Positions 7,937 to 15,865 of a stretch of 64,000 nt of DNA are shown piece after piece (within the stretch, counting starts at the first letter, position 1; each line of letters opens with the position of its first letter). The DNA comes from Aminomonas paucivorans DSM 12260 (lineage in GTDB: Bacteria > Synergistota > Synergistia > Synergistales > Synergistaceae): assembly GCF_000165795.1 (NCBI RefSeq), contig NZ_CM001022.1, positions 1,178,001 through 1,242,000 on the forward strand, read 5' to 3'. A program made the translations under genes and the position numbers. Below the pieces are notes generated by a model that was not told the origin of the DNA, did not search any database, and saw only the letters and a program-made list of their open reading frames with translations.

Positions 7937-7946
7937 GTCAGGGCAC

Positions 7947-8828
7947 CTACACTTTCTCGCCCACGGACTTGCCGAAGAGTCCCGTGGGGCTGATCAGGAG
8001 GGTGACGATGAGGAGGGCGAAGACCACCAGGTCCCGGAACTGGCTGGAGATGAACCCGGCGGTGAGCATCTCCGCCAGGCCCAGGATGATGCTTCCCACC
8101 ACCGCCCCGGGAAGGGAACCCAGGCCCCCGATCACCGCCGCCACGAAGGCTTTGATGGTGATCATCCCCAGCTGGGGGTACAGGGTATAGCGCACGGAGA
8201 GAAAGATGCCCCCCACCGCTGCCAGAAGCCCCGCCACGAAGAAGACGATGGAGATGAGGAGGTTCACGTTCACCCCCATGAGCCCGGCGGTGCGGAGGTT
8301 GTAGGACGCCGCCCGGATGGCCAGGCCCCACTTGGTCTTCACCAGGAAGAGCTGGAGCCCCACCAGGCAGACCACCGAGGTGACCAGGGAGAGGAGGTCG
8401 AAGGCGCTGGTGGTGGCCAGGCCGAAGAGGCTCACCGGGTCCGTGGGGATCACCGGAGGCAGGGCGCGGAAGCGGCCCCCCACGGTGACCACGAAGAGGT
8501 TCTCGATGACGATGCTCATGCCCATGGAAGCGATGAGGAGGTACAGGGTGACGTTGGTGCGTTCCCGGATGGGTTTGTAGGCCAGGCGCTCCGTCAGGAT
8601 GGCGGAGACCCCCCCGGCCAGGAGGGAGAGGACGGCGGCCACCCAGATGTTGGTGCCCATGGCCTTGAGGGCGTAGTAGCAGGCGTATCCGCCGATGACC
8701 AGGAAGCCCCCGTGGGCGAAGTTGGAGAACAGAAGGATGGAATAGACCAGAGAGTATCCCACGGCGATGAGGGCGTAGACGGAACCGAGGGAGAGACCGT
8801 TGATGACCTGCTGGATTATCGTGTCCAT
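7947..8828 (-). CDS. livH: LivH, branched-chain amino acid ABC transporter permease
   Basis: A 293-residue permease beginning MDTIIQQVINGLSLGSVYAL, the usual LivH start; 17 further in-frame codons upstream lack a conserved sequence and a GAGGTGG site precedes ATG 8828. Motifs include NFAHGGFLVIGGY near residue 45 and VIGGLGSLPGAVVGS near 225. It is the first gene of the liv operon, about 100 bases downstream of a good promoter. No LivJ/LivK binding protein is encoded in this operon, which is unusual; one must be supplied elsewhere, perhaps by a gene like that at 11203. Confidence 0.92.
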   Translation of the reverse strand: MDTIIQQVINGLSLGSVYALIAVGYSLVYSILLFSNFAHGGFLVIGGYACYYALKAMGTNIWVAAVLSLLAGGVSAILTERLAYKPIRERTNVTLYLLIASMGMSIVIENLFVVTVGGRFRALPPVIPTDPVSLFGLATTSAFDLLSLVTSVVCLVGLQLFLVKTKWGLAIRAASYNLRTAGLMGVNVNLLISIVFFVAGLLAAVGGIFLSVRYTLYPQLGMITIKAFVAAVIGGLGSLPGAVVGSIILGLAEMLTAGFISSQFRDLVVFALLIVTLLISPTGLFGKSVGEKV

Positions 8829-8926
8829 CCAGGCCACCTCACTTTGTGGTTGAAGCGCGTTTCGGGCACCGAAGACCACCTCCGAATCGGACTATGCGCT
8901 CTGCCGTGGAGACAGGCACAAAGGAA

Positions 8927-8956
8927 ATTGTACCAGAAGGGAAGTTTATTTTGCAC
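8927..8956 (-). promoter_or_regulatory. probable sigma-70 promoter of the liv operon
   Basis: On the minus strand TACAAT (8932-8927) is preceded by GTGCAA (8956-8951) with an 18-base spacer. The -10 is near consensus; the -35 is weak. It lies about 100 bases before the livH start. Confidence 0.5.
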
Positions 8957-9159
8957 GGCGAAAACCGGGGGGAAGCGAAGCAGGGAAACGAAGGCGAAGA
9001 CTCTCCATATTCGAAAAAATCAAGGCATATGCCCGATGCAGCAGGGATTAACGGGGGCGTTGCCCCGGGGGATCCGGGGAACACCGGGTTGATTCCAGGA
9101 ATTGCCATGCAAATTCGCAAAACGGCAAGGAACGCACCCTATTGCATCACCGGTTTCCT

Positions 9160-9190
9160 TTGAGGCCGCAGCCGTGGTCTTTGCTACAAT
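9160..9190 (+). promoter_or_regulatory. probable sigma-70 promoter for the gene at 9215
   Basis: TTGAGG (9160-9165) and TACAAT (9185-9190) with a 19-base spacer. Transcription would begin close to 9197, leaving a very short leader before ATG 9215. Confidence 0.5.
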
Positions 9191-9214
9191 CGGGACGAAA
9201 GGACGGTGGTCCCG

Positions 9215-9712
9215 ATGGCGGAAGCGCTGCGTTGGTCCGTGGAATCCCTGGAGATCCCCGAGGGATGCAACCTGGTTCTGGGGCAGAGTCACTTCATCAA
9301 GACCGTGGAGGATCTTTACGAGGCCCTGGTCACCTCTTCCCCTTCCCTGGAGTTCGGCATCGCCTTCTGCGAGGCTTCCGGGGACTGCCTGATCCGCCGG
9401 GACGGCAACGCGCCGGACCTGGTGCAGGCTGCGGTGGAAAACGCCCGGCGGGTGAACGCGGGGCACGTGTTCGTGGTGCTGCTGCGAAACGGATACCCCA
9501 TCAACGTGCTGGACCGGATCAAAAGGGTTCAAGAGGTGTGCCGGGTCTTCGCCGCCACCGCCAATCCCCTCCAGGTCCTGGTGGCCCAGACGGAGCAGGG
9601 CCGGGGCGTGGCGGGGGTGGTGGACGGGTTTCCCACCCTGGGGGTGGAGACGGAGGAGGATGCGGCGGGACGCCGACATCTGCTCCGGGAGATCATCGGC
9701 TACAAGCGCTGA
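9215..9712 (+). CDS. adenosine-specific kinase family protein
   Basis: A 165-residue member of the small adenosine-specific kinase family (PF04008). Family landmarks are [20 protein letters not shown] near residue 20, an [12 protein letters not shown] segment, the [16 protein letters not shown] block and the C-terminal [14 protein letters not shown]. Structures of archaeal members bind adenosine or AMP in a trimer; the cellular role is unclear. ATG 9215 is chosen over GTG 9206 because the purine-rich AAAGGA site sits too close to the GTG. Its end overlaps the convergent symporter gene by 13 bases. Confidence 0.88.
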   Translation: MAEALRWSVESLEIPEGCNLVLGQSHFIKTVEDLYEALVTSSPSLEFGIAFCEASGDCLIRRDGNAPDLVQAAVENARRVNAGHVFVVLLRNGYPINVLDRIKRVQEVCRVFAATANPLQVLVAQTEQGRGVAGVVDGFPTLGVETEEDAAGRRHLLREIIGYKR

Positions 9713-11082
9713 CCCCGACGCCCCGCCCAGAACCCCGCAAGGCAGAACGCTCCCGACAGGGCGAGCCCCAGGAAGAGGGGCTCGCCCTGTTGTCCTGTCA
9801 GGGGCCAGAGGAGGGTGCCCCCCAGCCCGGCCAGGGCAGAGGCCAGGGCCCAGGGTGGGGGAAGGCGCCCCGGGGCCAGGACCCCCAGGACCAGGGGGAA
9901 GAAGGTCCCCGCCCCCCGGAGACCCATGCTCAAATAGCTCCACTGAAGGATCAGGGAGCCTCCGCTTCGCGCCCCCAGGGCGGCGGCGGCGGCCACCACC
10001 CCCAGAACGGAGAGGCGCAGGGCCCGAATCTCCCCTCGCCCGTCCGCTCCCTTCCCGTTCCACCCCAGGGCGGGGAGGAGGTCCCGGGCCAGATTGGTTC
10101 CCATGCCCAGGGAGAGCCCCGCCGCGCAGCCCACCACGGTGATGAACAGGATCCCCCAGAGCAGCCCCGCCACGCCGGGGGAAAAGGAGTGGAGCAGAAA
10201 CCAGGGCAGGGCTAGGGCCGGGTCGATGTCCACCCCCCATGCCCGCACGGAGAGTCCCACCCAGACCCCCAGAAGGCCCAGGGGAGGCATGAGCAGGGCG
10301 GACCACAGGGCTCCCCGCCGGGCCGTGGCCTCGTCTCGGGCGGCGAAGAGGGACTGGAGGTAGATCTGGGTGCAGAAGACCCCCACCACCAGGGAGACGC
10401 AGGCCCCCAGGTCCACCCCCAGGCCTCGCCCCAGGGGGTGAAACCAGGGGAAGAGGGGAAGGCTCTTCCATAGGAAGGTAGGGGTGGCGCCCTGGCTGTG
10501 GGCGGCCAGGGCGCAGAATGCCAGGACCCCGTAGAGGAGGAGGATCTTCGCCTGTCCCAGGGTGCCGTAGCTTCGCAGCCCCCCCAGAGCGATGAAGGCC
10601 AGCACCAGCAGGGCCGTGCCCCCCACCGCAAGGGCGGGAGGCAGGGGCAGCACGCTGGCCAGCAGCGCCGCCCCGGAGAGAAACTGGGCCACCACGGAGA
10701 GGAAGGTTCCCAGAAACGAAGCGGCCAGGGCCGTCAGGGCGGTCTTGCGCCCGTATCGCTCCTCCAGGAGCTGGATCAGGGTCTCCACCCCAAAGCGGCG
10801 CAGCGGGGCCGCAAATCCCCACCCCAGCAGGAGGCATCCGAGCCCGCCTCCCAGGGTGAACCACAGGGCGGAGAGTCCCGAGGTGTAGGCCAGCTGAGCG
10901 GTCCCCACCGTGGAGGCCCCTCCCACCAGAGCTCCCAGGAGGATGCCCACCACCGCCGGGGCGGAGGCGCTTCGCCCCGCCACGGTGAAATCGCTCCCGG
11001 AGCGGACGCGCCGGGCTCCCCAGACTCCCAGACCCGCAAAAGCCAGCAGCACCGTCGCCACCGCCAGGGTAAAAGTGACCAC
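9700..11082 (-). CDS. sodium:solute symporter (SSS/SLC5 family)
   Basis: A 460-residue integral membrane protein with about 13 hydrophobic segments, of the SSS family. An early [31 protein letters not shown] region (about residues 29-58) matches the TM1-loop-TM2 pattern, and [11 protein letters not shown] near residue 350 is the conserved late motif. The start is GTG 11082, preceded by GGAGGGGGG with a 7-base spacing; further upstream the open frame is only shadow. It is monocistronic, divergent from the LivJ-like gene. The substrate cannot be assigned. Unlike the other SSS gene in the window (35921-37315), it has no adjacent kinase. Confidence 0.85.
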   Translation of the reverse strand: MVTFTLAVATVLLAFAGLGVWGARRVRSGSDFTVAGRSASAPAVVGILLGALVGGASTVGTAQLAYTSGLSALWFTLGGGLGCLLLGWGFAAPLRRFGVETLIQLLEERYGRKTALTALAASFLGTFLSVVAQFLSGAALLASVLPLPPALAVGGTALLVLAFIALGGLRSYGTLGQAKILLLYGVLAFCALAAHSQGATPTFLWKSLPLFPWFHPLGRGLGVDLGACVSLVVGVFCTQIYLQSLFAARDEATARRGALWSALLMPPLGLLGVWVGLSVRAWGVDIDPALALPWFLLHSFSPGVAGLLWGILFITVVGCAAGLSLGMGTNLARDLLPALGWNGKGADGRGEIRALRLSVLGVVAAAAALGARSGGSLILQWSYLSMGLRGAGTFFPLVLGVLAPGRLPPPWALASALAGLGGTLLWPLTGQQGEPLFLGLALSGAFCLAGFWAGRRGQRL

Positions 11083-11202
11083 TATCGAGCCCCCCTCCAC
11101 CCGGGTATGATACTCCTGGGGCTCTGGGCCCCGTTGCGCCCGGGGCCCCTTTCGCTTGAGGGCTGGCGGGTCGAAAACCTGCCTGGAAGGGGGCGTCATC
11201 AC

Positions 11203-12393
11203 ATGGTGGGATGGAAGGGATTTCGAGGCTGGGGGGTCCTGGCCCTCTGTTGTGCGGTCCTCTGGGGGTGCGTCGCCGAGGCCGCCCCCCTTTCCGCCCT
11301 GAAGGAGGGGTGGGGGTGGCCCGTGGTGGTCCTGCCGCCGGAAGGGGGATGGAACTCTCCCGCGGGGCAGTCGGTGAAGTGGGCCCTGCGCACTGCGGAG
11401 AGGGAGGTCTCCCTGACCCATCAGGGGGTCCACGGAAGGGACGTGGTGTTCCTCTACGCCCCCGTGGACACGAAGGAGGAGGCCCTGAAGCGTTTGCCCC
11501 AGTGGCGGGCCATGGGCGCGGGGGCCATCCTCTGCTTCGCCTCCGGGGACCTGGAGGCCGGATTGATCCAGGCCTGCGCGTACCAGGGGCCCTCCCTGAT
11601 CCTGGCGGGCGGGGAGGAGCGGCGCATCCGGGATCCCAAGGGGAAGCCCTGTCCCTACCTCTTCGCCCTGGATCTGTACCGGAACTACCGGGCCAACGCC
11701 TTCGCCGCCCTGGCGGGGTCCCAGGGCAAGGAGCTGATGGGGATTCTGTCGGACCCCTACGCGGTGGACCTGGCCCGCACGGCCCGCCTGTCCGCCCGGT
11801 TCTTGGAGAAGCGGGGTGTCCCCAGCCGGAGTTTCTGGATGTCCGGGGAGGGGGATGATGAAATGGGGGTCCGCCTGGCGGAAATGGAATCCTCCGGAGC
11901 CGGGCGGGTAATCTGCTGGCTGGGGGGCATGGGGACCCGTTCTCTCTGGAAGACGGCGGCTTATTACCGTAAGTCCCTGAAGGTTTGGCATGGAGGGCCC
12001 TACGATCCGCTCCTTCAAGGGGCGGAGGGGGTGCTGTACCTGGAGCAGGACGCCCCCCTTCAGGAACGGCTGAAGGCCCAGGACGCCCTGCGCTGGAACG
12101 TCCTGCGCAAGACCCGGGTTCGGGTGACGGACCTGGTGTTGGCGGGAAAGGCGTACGCTTTGGGACACTGGGCCATCGGGGCTTTCCTGGAGGCGGGGAC
12201 GAACGCCCCTGCCCCGGTGGCTGCCGCCCTGGCCCGGAACCGGGACGTGCCCCTTCTGGGGGAGACCCTCTCCATCAACCCGGGGACCCATCGTCCCCAC
12301 CAGCGGGAGGTGGGGGTGATGCGGATTCGCAAGAACCAGCCCCCCCTCCGGGAGACCTCCCTGAAGGTGACCTCCCAGGGGGTGGTGGAGTGA
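11203..12393 (+). CDS. secreted LivJ-like substrate-binding-fold protein
   Basis: A 396-residue exported protein. The start is ATG 11203 with GGAAGGGGG 9 bases upstream. The N-terminus is a signal sequence with a cysteine at the end of the hydrophobic core (AVLWGC) and a possible signal peptidase I site at AEA just after. The mature part has the alternating pattern of a type I periplasmic binding protein (Peripla_BP_6/LivJ-like): repeated YxGPSLILAGGEE, LSDPYAVDLARTARLSARFLEKRG and WKTAAYYRKSL blocks. It could serve the binding-protein-less liv transporter or act as a sensor. Identification rests on fold pattern and is moderate. Confidence 0.6.
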   Translation: MVGWKGFRGWGVLALCCAVLWGCVAEAAPLSALKEGWGWPVVVLPPEGGWNSPAGQSVKWALRTAEREVSLTHQGVHGRDVVFLYAPVDTKEEALKRLPQWRAMGAGAILCFASGDLEAGLIQACAYQGPSLILAGGEERRIRDPKGKPCPYLFALDLYRNYRANAFAALAGSQGKELMGILSDPYAVDLARTARLSARFLEKRGVPSRSFWMSGEGDDEMGVRLAEMESSGAGRVICWLGGMGTRSLWKTAAYYRKSLKVWHGGPYDPLLQGAEGVLYLEQDAPLQERLKAQDALRWNVLRKTRVRVTDLVLAGKAYALGHWAIGAFLEAGTNAPAPVAAALARNRDVPLLGETLSINPGTHRPHQREVGVMRIRKNQPPLRETSLKVTSQGVVE

Positions 12394-12399
12394 GATGTC

Positions 12400-12428
12400 T
12401 TGAGTTTTCTGAACGATTTTGTTACTCT
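12400..12428 (+). promoter_or_regulatory. sigma-70 promoter for the DRTGG/Fe-S/PHP operon
   Basis: TTGAGT (12400-12405) and TACTCT (12423-12428) with a 17-base spacer in an AT-rich patch, only 6 bases after the preceding stop codon and about 75 bases before the first gene of the operon. Confidence 0.55.
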
Positions 12429-12501
12429 ATGCGCATGTTGGCCGAGGAAGTGTACCGGGAAAAGAGGCTTCACGTAGGACTACCGAGGAGGGACTAGGGA
12501 A

Positions 12502-12870
12502 ATGAAACTGAGCGAGGCGGTCCAGGCGATCGACGCCAAGGTGCTCTGCTGCGAGGACCAAGTCCGCGATATTGAGGTGCACTATGCCTATGCGTCGGAC
12601 CTGATGAGCGACGTGCTGGCCTTCTGCGCCCCCGGCTCCATGCTTCTCACGGGCCTGACGAACATCCAGATCGTCCGCACCGCCCAGATGCTGGATCTTC
12701 CCGCCATCGTCTTCGTCCGGGGCAAGATGCCCCAGGAGGATACGATCCGTCTGGCGGAGAGCGCTGGGATCCCCATCCTGGTTTCTTCCTGGAGCATGTA
12801 CGAAACCAGCGGGATCCTCTACGACAAGGGCGTCCCCGCCTGCGCCATCAGCCACAAGCAGAAGGAATAG
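12502..12870 (+). CDS. DRTGG domain protein (first of two)
   Basis: A 122-residue stand-alone DRTGG domain (PF07085). The core pattern is visible: YAYASDLMSDVLAFCAPGSMLLTG, then NIQIVRTAQMLDLPAIVFVRGK and a C-terminal GIPILVSSWSMYETSGILY. DRTGG domains are alpha/beta ligand-binding modules, often linked to CBS or phosphotransacetylase proteins; the ligand here is not known. It is the first gene of a five-gene operon (DRTGG, anti-sigma-type ATPase, hydrogenase-like Fe-S protein, DRTGG, PHP) that recurs near electron-bifurcating iron hydrogenases in anaerobes. Confidence 0.82.
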   Translation: MKLSEAVQAIDAKVLCCEDQVRDIEVHYAYASDLMSDVLAFCAPGSMLLTGLTNIQIVRTAQMLDLPAIVFVRGKMPQEDTIRLAESAGIPILVSSWSMYETSGILYDKGVPACAISHKQKE

Positions 12871-12875
12871 GCTTC

Positions 12876-13331
12876 ATGGACGGGCCTGTCTGTCTGGAGT
12901 ACCAGGTGGAGGGGGACGACTTCCTGGCAGCGGGCGAGGCCTCCAACAACATCAAGGAAACCCTCAAGATGTTGGGGGTCCCGTCTGGCATTTGCCGCCG
13001 CGCGGCGGTGGTGACGTACGAAGTGGAAATGAACCTGGTCATCCACGCGGGGGGGGGAACCCTCAAGGCGTCCATCTCTCCGGAGAGACTGGTGATCCAG
13101 GCGGAGGACCAGGGACCGGGGATTCCCGACGTGTCCCTGGCCATCCAGGAGGGCTTCTCCACCGCTCCGGACCACATCCGGGAAATGGGTTTCGGGGCGG
13201 GCATGGGCCTTCCCAACATCAAACGGAACTCCGACGAATTCGGGATCGAGACGGAGGTGGGACGGGGGACCACCGTCCGGTCCGTGATCGTATTCCCTCA
13301 GGAACCGGATAGGGTCACGGAAAGCCAATGA
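12876..13331 (+). CDS. anti-sigma regulatory factor-type ATPase (RsbT/RsbW-like HATPase)
   Basis: A 151-residue GHKL ATPase like the serine kinases RsbW/RsbT/SpoIIAB. The N box YEVEMNLVIHAGGG is near residue 50, the G1 box EDQGPGIPD near 86, and FGAGMGLPNIKRNSDEFGIET and GRGTTV form the rest of the nucleotide site. Such proteins phosphorylate or bind partner switch proteins. No anti-sigma antagonist is encoded beside it; its partners may be the DRTGG or Fe-S proteins of the same operon. It starts 5 bases after the first DRTGG gene. Confidence 0.85.
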   Translation: MDGPVCLEYQVEGDDFLAAGEASNNIKETLKMLGVPSGICRRAAVVTYEVEMNLVIHAGGGTLKASISPERLVIQAEDQGPGIPDVSLAIQEGFSTAPDHIREMGFGAGMGLPNIKRNSDEFGIETEVGRGTTVRSVIVFPQEPDRVTESQ

Positions 13332-13342
13332 GGTGAGCTGCC

Positions 13343-14647
13343 ATGTCCCATAGCGTGAAGGTGTTCGAGGCGGCCTGCAAGGGTTGCGTCAACTGCCTCA
13401 AATCCTGTCCCACCGAAGCCATCCGCGTGGTCAACGGGTCCATCCGGATCCTGCCGGAACTCTGCATCGACTGCGGCGAGTGTCTCCGTACCTGCGGAAA
13501 GAAGGCTCTGGGGCTGGAGGAGGACGACTGGGAACTGATCCGCTCCCACCCGCCGGCGGTGCTGGCGGCGGACCCGACCTTTTTTGCCCAGTTCAGTGCC
13601 TACTGGCATCCTTCCATGGTTCAGGAGGCTCTGAAGGCGTGGGGGATGGAGTTGATCATGGATCAGGCGGCCACGGCCTTTGACCTGTCCGCCTACGCGG
13701 TGGCCCGGGCCTTGGAGATGTCCCCGCGACAGCACCTGCCCCTGATCTCCACGTACTGTCCTTCGGTGGTGCGCCTTATCCAGGTGCGCTTTCCGGAGCT
13801 GTTAGGGCGTCTGGTTCCGGTGGACAACCCCTTGAACATGCTGGGAGATCTCTGGCAGAGGGAGACGGGACGGGAGGATCCCATCACCCTTCTCTCTCCC
13901 TGTCCCTCCAAGATCACCATGGTCCGTACCCCCATCTGCCGGACGTCCACCCCCTTCGACCACGTGGTGTCGGTGCGTCGGGTCACCCGGCAGCTTTTGG
14001 CTGCGGGGCCCCAGATCGCCGAGACCCTGCCGGATCCGTCGAACCGCCGGTGGCTCAAATGGTCCCTCCGGGGGGGGGAGTCCCGGCACGTCCGGGCCTT
14101 CTCCAAGCGCAATCTCACCACCCTGGCGGTCTCGGGGCTGCGGAACACCCTGGACCTCCTTCAGGACCTGGAGCTGGGGCGCCTGGCGGGAGTGGACTTC
14201 GTGGAGTGCCGCATCTGCGATCTGGGCTGCATCGGGGGCATCGCCACCGCGGAGTCCCGCTTTTTGGCCAGTCTGCGCCTTCAGGCCCTGGAAACCCCCT
14301 GGGAACCCACCCCGGAAGAGCTTGAAACCGCAAAGACCCTCTACGAGGAGGATCGCTGGATCCTGGATCGGCCGATCCTGCCTCGGCCCCGACTGCCCCT
14401 GTCGGACAACCTCTCCGAGGCCATGAGCAAGCTCAAGGAAATGAAGGCCATCCATGCGGAGCTTCCCCACATCGACTGCGGTTCCTGCGGCAGGCCCTCC
14501 TGCAAGGCCATGGCGGAGGACATCGTCCGGGGAGAAGGGGAGATCACGGACTGCATCTTCAAGCTGCGGGAGGAGATCGGCGACCTGGCCACTCGGATCG
14601 TCTCCCTGTCGAAGAGCGTCCCCCATACGATCAAGGGGAGGAGCTGA
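13343..14647 (+). CDS. iron-only hydrogenase-like Fe-S protein with ferredoxin and 4Fe-4S domains
   Basis: A 434-residue iron-sulfur protein. Two ferredoxin clusters are seen at Cys12/15/18/22 and Cys41/44/47/51. A hydrogenase large-subunit-like domain follows with remnants of the three H-cluster motifs: TYCPSV (Cys139, where the usual preceding proton-shuttle cysteine is Tyr138), SPCPSK (Cys187) and ECRICDLGC (Cys289, Cys292, Cys296). Near residue 380 is a C-terminal DCGSCGRPSC four-cysteine domain with a later cysteine. The ligating cysteines seem kept while the proton-transfer cysteine is lost, so it may be a redox sensor or electron carrier rather than a hydrogenase. It is the third gene of its operon. 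Confidence 0.82.
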   Translation: MSHSVKVFEAACKGCVNCLKSCPTEAIRVVNGSIRILPELCIDCGECLRTCGKKALGLEEDDWELIRSHPPAVLAADPTFFAQFSAYWHPSMVQEALKAWGMELIMDQAATAFDLSAYAVARALEMSPRQHLPLISTYCPSVVRLIQVRFPELLGRLVPVDNPLNMLGDLWQRETGREDPITLLSPCPSKITMVRTPICRTSTPFDHVVSVRRVTRQLLAAGPQIAETLPDPSNRRWLKWSLRGGESRHVRAFSKRNLTTLAVSGLRNTLDLLQDLELGRLAGVDFVECRICDLGCIGGIATAESRFLASLRLQALETPWEPTPEELETAKTLYEEDRWILDRPILPRPRLPLSDNLSEAMSKLKEMKAIHAELPHIDCGSCGRPSCKAMAEDIVRGEGEITDCIFKLREEIGDLATRIVSLSKSVPHTIKGRS

Positions 14648-14652
14648 TCCCG

Positions 14653-14988
14653 ATGACGGTGGAACAGATTTGCGCGGTCCTGGAGGCTCGGGTCTTTGTG
14701 CCCGGCAAGGGGGACAAGGAGGTCTCCTCGGTCTCCGCCGGGGACCTGCTGAGCTATGTCATGGGCACCGCCCAGGAGGGGGCCCTGTGGGTCACCATCC
14801 AGACCCACCTCAACGTGGCGGCGGTGGCGGTGCTGAAGGACATCCCCCTCATCCTCCTGGCGGCGGGGAGGCAGCCCGCCCCGGACCTGGCGGCTCGGTG
14901 CGCCGAGGAAGGCATCTGTCTGGCGGGGACCGACGCCAGCCTCTACGGCGCCTGCGCCCGACTGGCTTCCCTGGGATTGCCCGGTTGA
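14653..14988 (+). CDS. DRTGG domain protein (second of two)
   Basis: A 111-residue stand-alone DRTGG domain: VSSVSAGDLLSYVMGTAQEG, then a hydrophobic strand, NVAAVAVLKDIPLILLAAGR and a C-terminal GICLAGTDASLYGACARL. It is clearly related in layout to the DRTGG protein at 12502 but diverged in sequence, so the two may form a heteromer or bind different ligands. It starts 5 bases after the Fe-S gene and overlaps the start of the PHP gene (TTGA). Confidence 0.8.
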   Translation: MTVEQICAVLEARVFVPGKGDKEVSSVSAGDLLSYVMGTAQEGALWVTIQTHLNVAAVAVLKDIPLILLAAGRQPAPDLAARCAEEGICLAGTDASLYGACARLASLGLPG

Positions 14989-15752
14989 AGGAACCGCGCC
15001 TTCGCCCCTTCCGGCTGGACCTGCACCTCCATTCGGTCCTTTCTCCCTGCGCGGAGCTGGAGATGGGGGCGGCGGAGATCGCCGCGAGGGCTCGGGAGAT
15101 CGGCCTGGACGGTCTGGCCCTTACGGACCACAACGGGTCGGCCAACGTGCCGGCCCTTCGGCGTGCCTGCGTCGGGGGGCCGGCGGTGTTCGCCGGGGCG
15201 GAGGTGCAGACGGAGGAGGACATCCACGTGGTGTCCCTCTTCCCGGACGACGAGGCCGCCCTGGCCTTTCAGGGGTGGCTTTGGGAGCGCCTTCCCTCCA
15301 CGCCCAACGATCCGGCGGTGTTCGGTTACCAGCTGGTGGTGGACGAAGGCGGAGGAATCCTGGACCAGATCGAACCCCTTCTGGTGCAGGGGGTGGCGGC
15401 GGGGATCGACGAGGTCCTCCGGGAGATCCGATCCCGGGGGGGGCTGTCCATCCTGGCCCACGTGGACCGGCCCTCCTTTTCCTACACCGCCGTGCTGGGC
15501 CCCGTGCCCCCGGACGTGGGAGCGGACGGGGTGGAGTTCTCCTGGCGCGCCCCGGAGGAGGAGCTGCGGGCGTTTCGACGTCGTCTCCCCCACCTTCCCC
15601 TCCTGCGTTCCTCCGACGCCCACCGTCTGGAGGACATGAGAGCGGACCGGACCTCCCTGTTCCTGCTGGAGTCTCCCTGTTTCGAGGAGCTGCGCCTGGC
15701 CCTGCGGGGCGAGGGAGGACGCCGCATCCTGGAACCCTGCCCCTTCCCCTGA
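14985..15752 (+). CDS. PHP domain metal-dependent phosphoesterase
   Basis: A 255-residue PHP-family protein. The first metal motif LDLHLHS, the DHNGSAN block (LALTDHNGS near residue 45), an ILAHVDRPSF motif and a final SSDAHRLEDM motif give the His/Asp set of a trinuclear PHP site. Such enzymes hydrolyse phosphoesters such as nucleotide or histidinol phosphates; the substrate is unknown. The best start is TTG 14985, overlapping the DRTGG stop, because the conserved part begins only about 13 codons later. It is the last gene of the DRTGG/Fe-S operon. Confidence 0.82.
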   Translation: MKEPRLRPFRLDLHLHSVLSPCAELEMGAAEIAARAREIGLDGLALTDHNGSANVPALRRACVGGPAVFAGAEVQTEEDIHVVSLFPDDEAALAFQGWLWERLPSTPNDPAVFGYQLVVDEGGGILDQIEPLLVQGVAAGIDEVLREIRSRGGLSILAHVDRPSFSYTAVLGPVPPDVGADGVEFSWRAPEEELRAFRRRLPHLPLLRSSDAHRLEDMRADRTSLFLLESPCFEELRLALRGEGGRRILEPCPFP

Positions 15753-15768
15753 ACTTCGCTTTTTCCCT

Positions 15769-15796
15769 CTGAACTTATGCCGTGGACTGCTAGAAT
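15769..15796 (+). promoter_or_regulatory. probable sigma-70 promoter of radA-nfeD-slipin
   Basis: CTGAAC (15769-15774) and TAGAAT (15791-15796) with a 16-base spacer, about 70 bases before the radA ATG. Confidence 0.45.
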
Positions 15797-15865
15797 GGGT
15801 TCAGGTCCTCCGGCCTGCGGCTTGGCTGCCGCGCCCGGGGCCCAATCCAACCTGGGAGAGCGACC

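Larger units (their letters stand above)
8829..9214. other. intergenic region between livH and the adenosine-specific kinase gene
   Basis: 386 bases without a convincing gene. It holds divergent promoters (8927-8956 for liv, 9160-9190 for the kinase gene). Between them is a small GGGGC-GTT-GCCCC hairpin (9055-9067). I see no riboswitch or tRNA. An open frame on the plus strand (8846-9163) has no recognisable protein pattern and no ribosome binding site. Confidence 0.6.

Noticed and set aside
8846-9163. 105-residue open frame between livH and the kinase gene
   Set aside because: No ribosome site, no recognisable pattern, and it crosses the liv promoter.
11083-12300. Minus-strand frame that would extend the SSS symporter to 866 residues
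   Set aside because: It is the antisense of the LivJ-like gene and has no transporter or domain pattern; a good ribosome site precedes GTG 11082.
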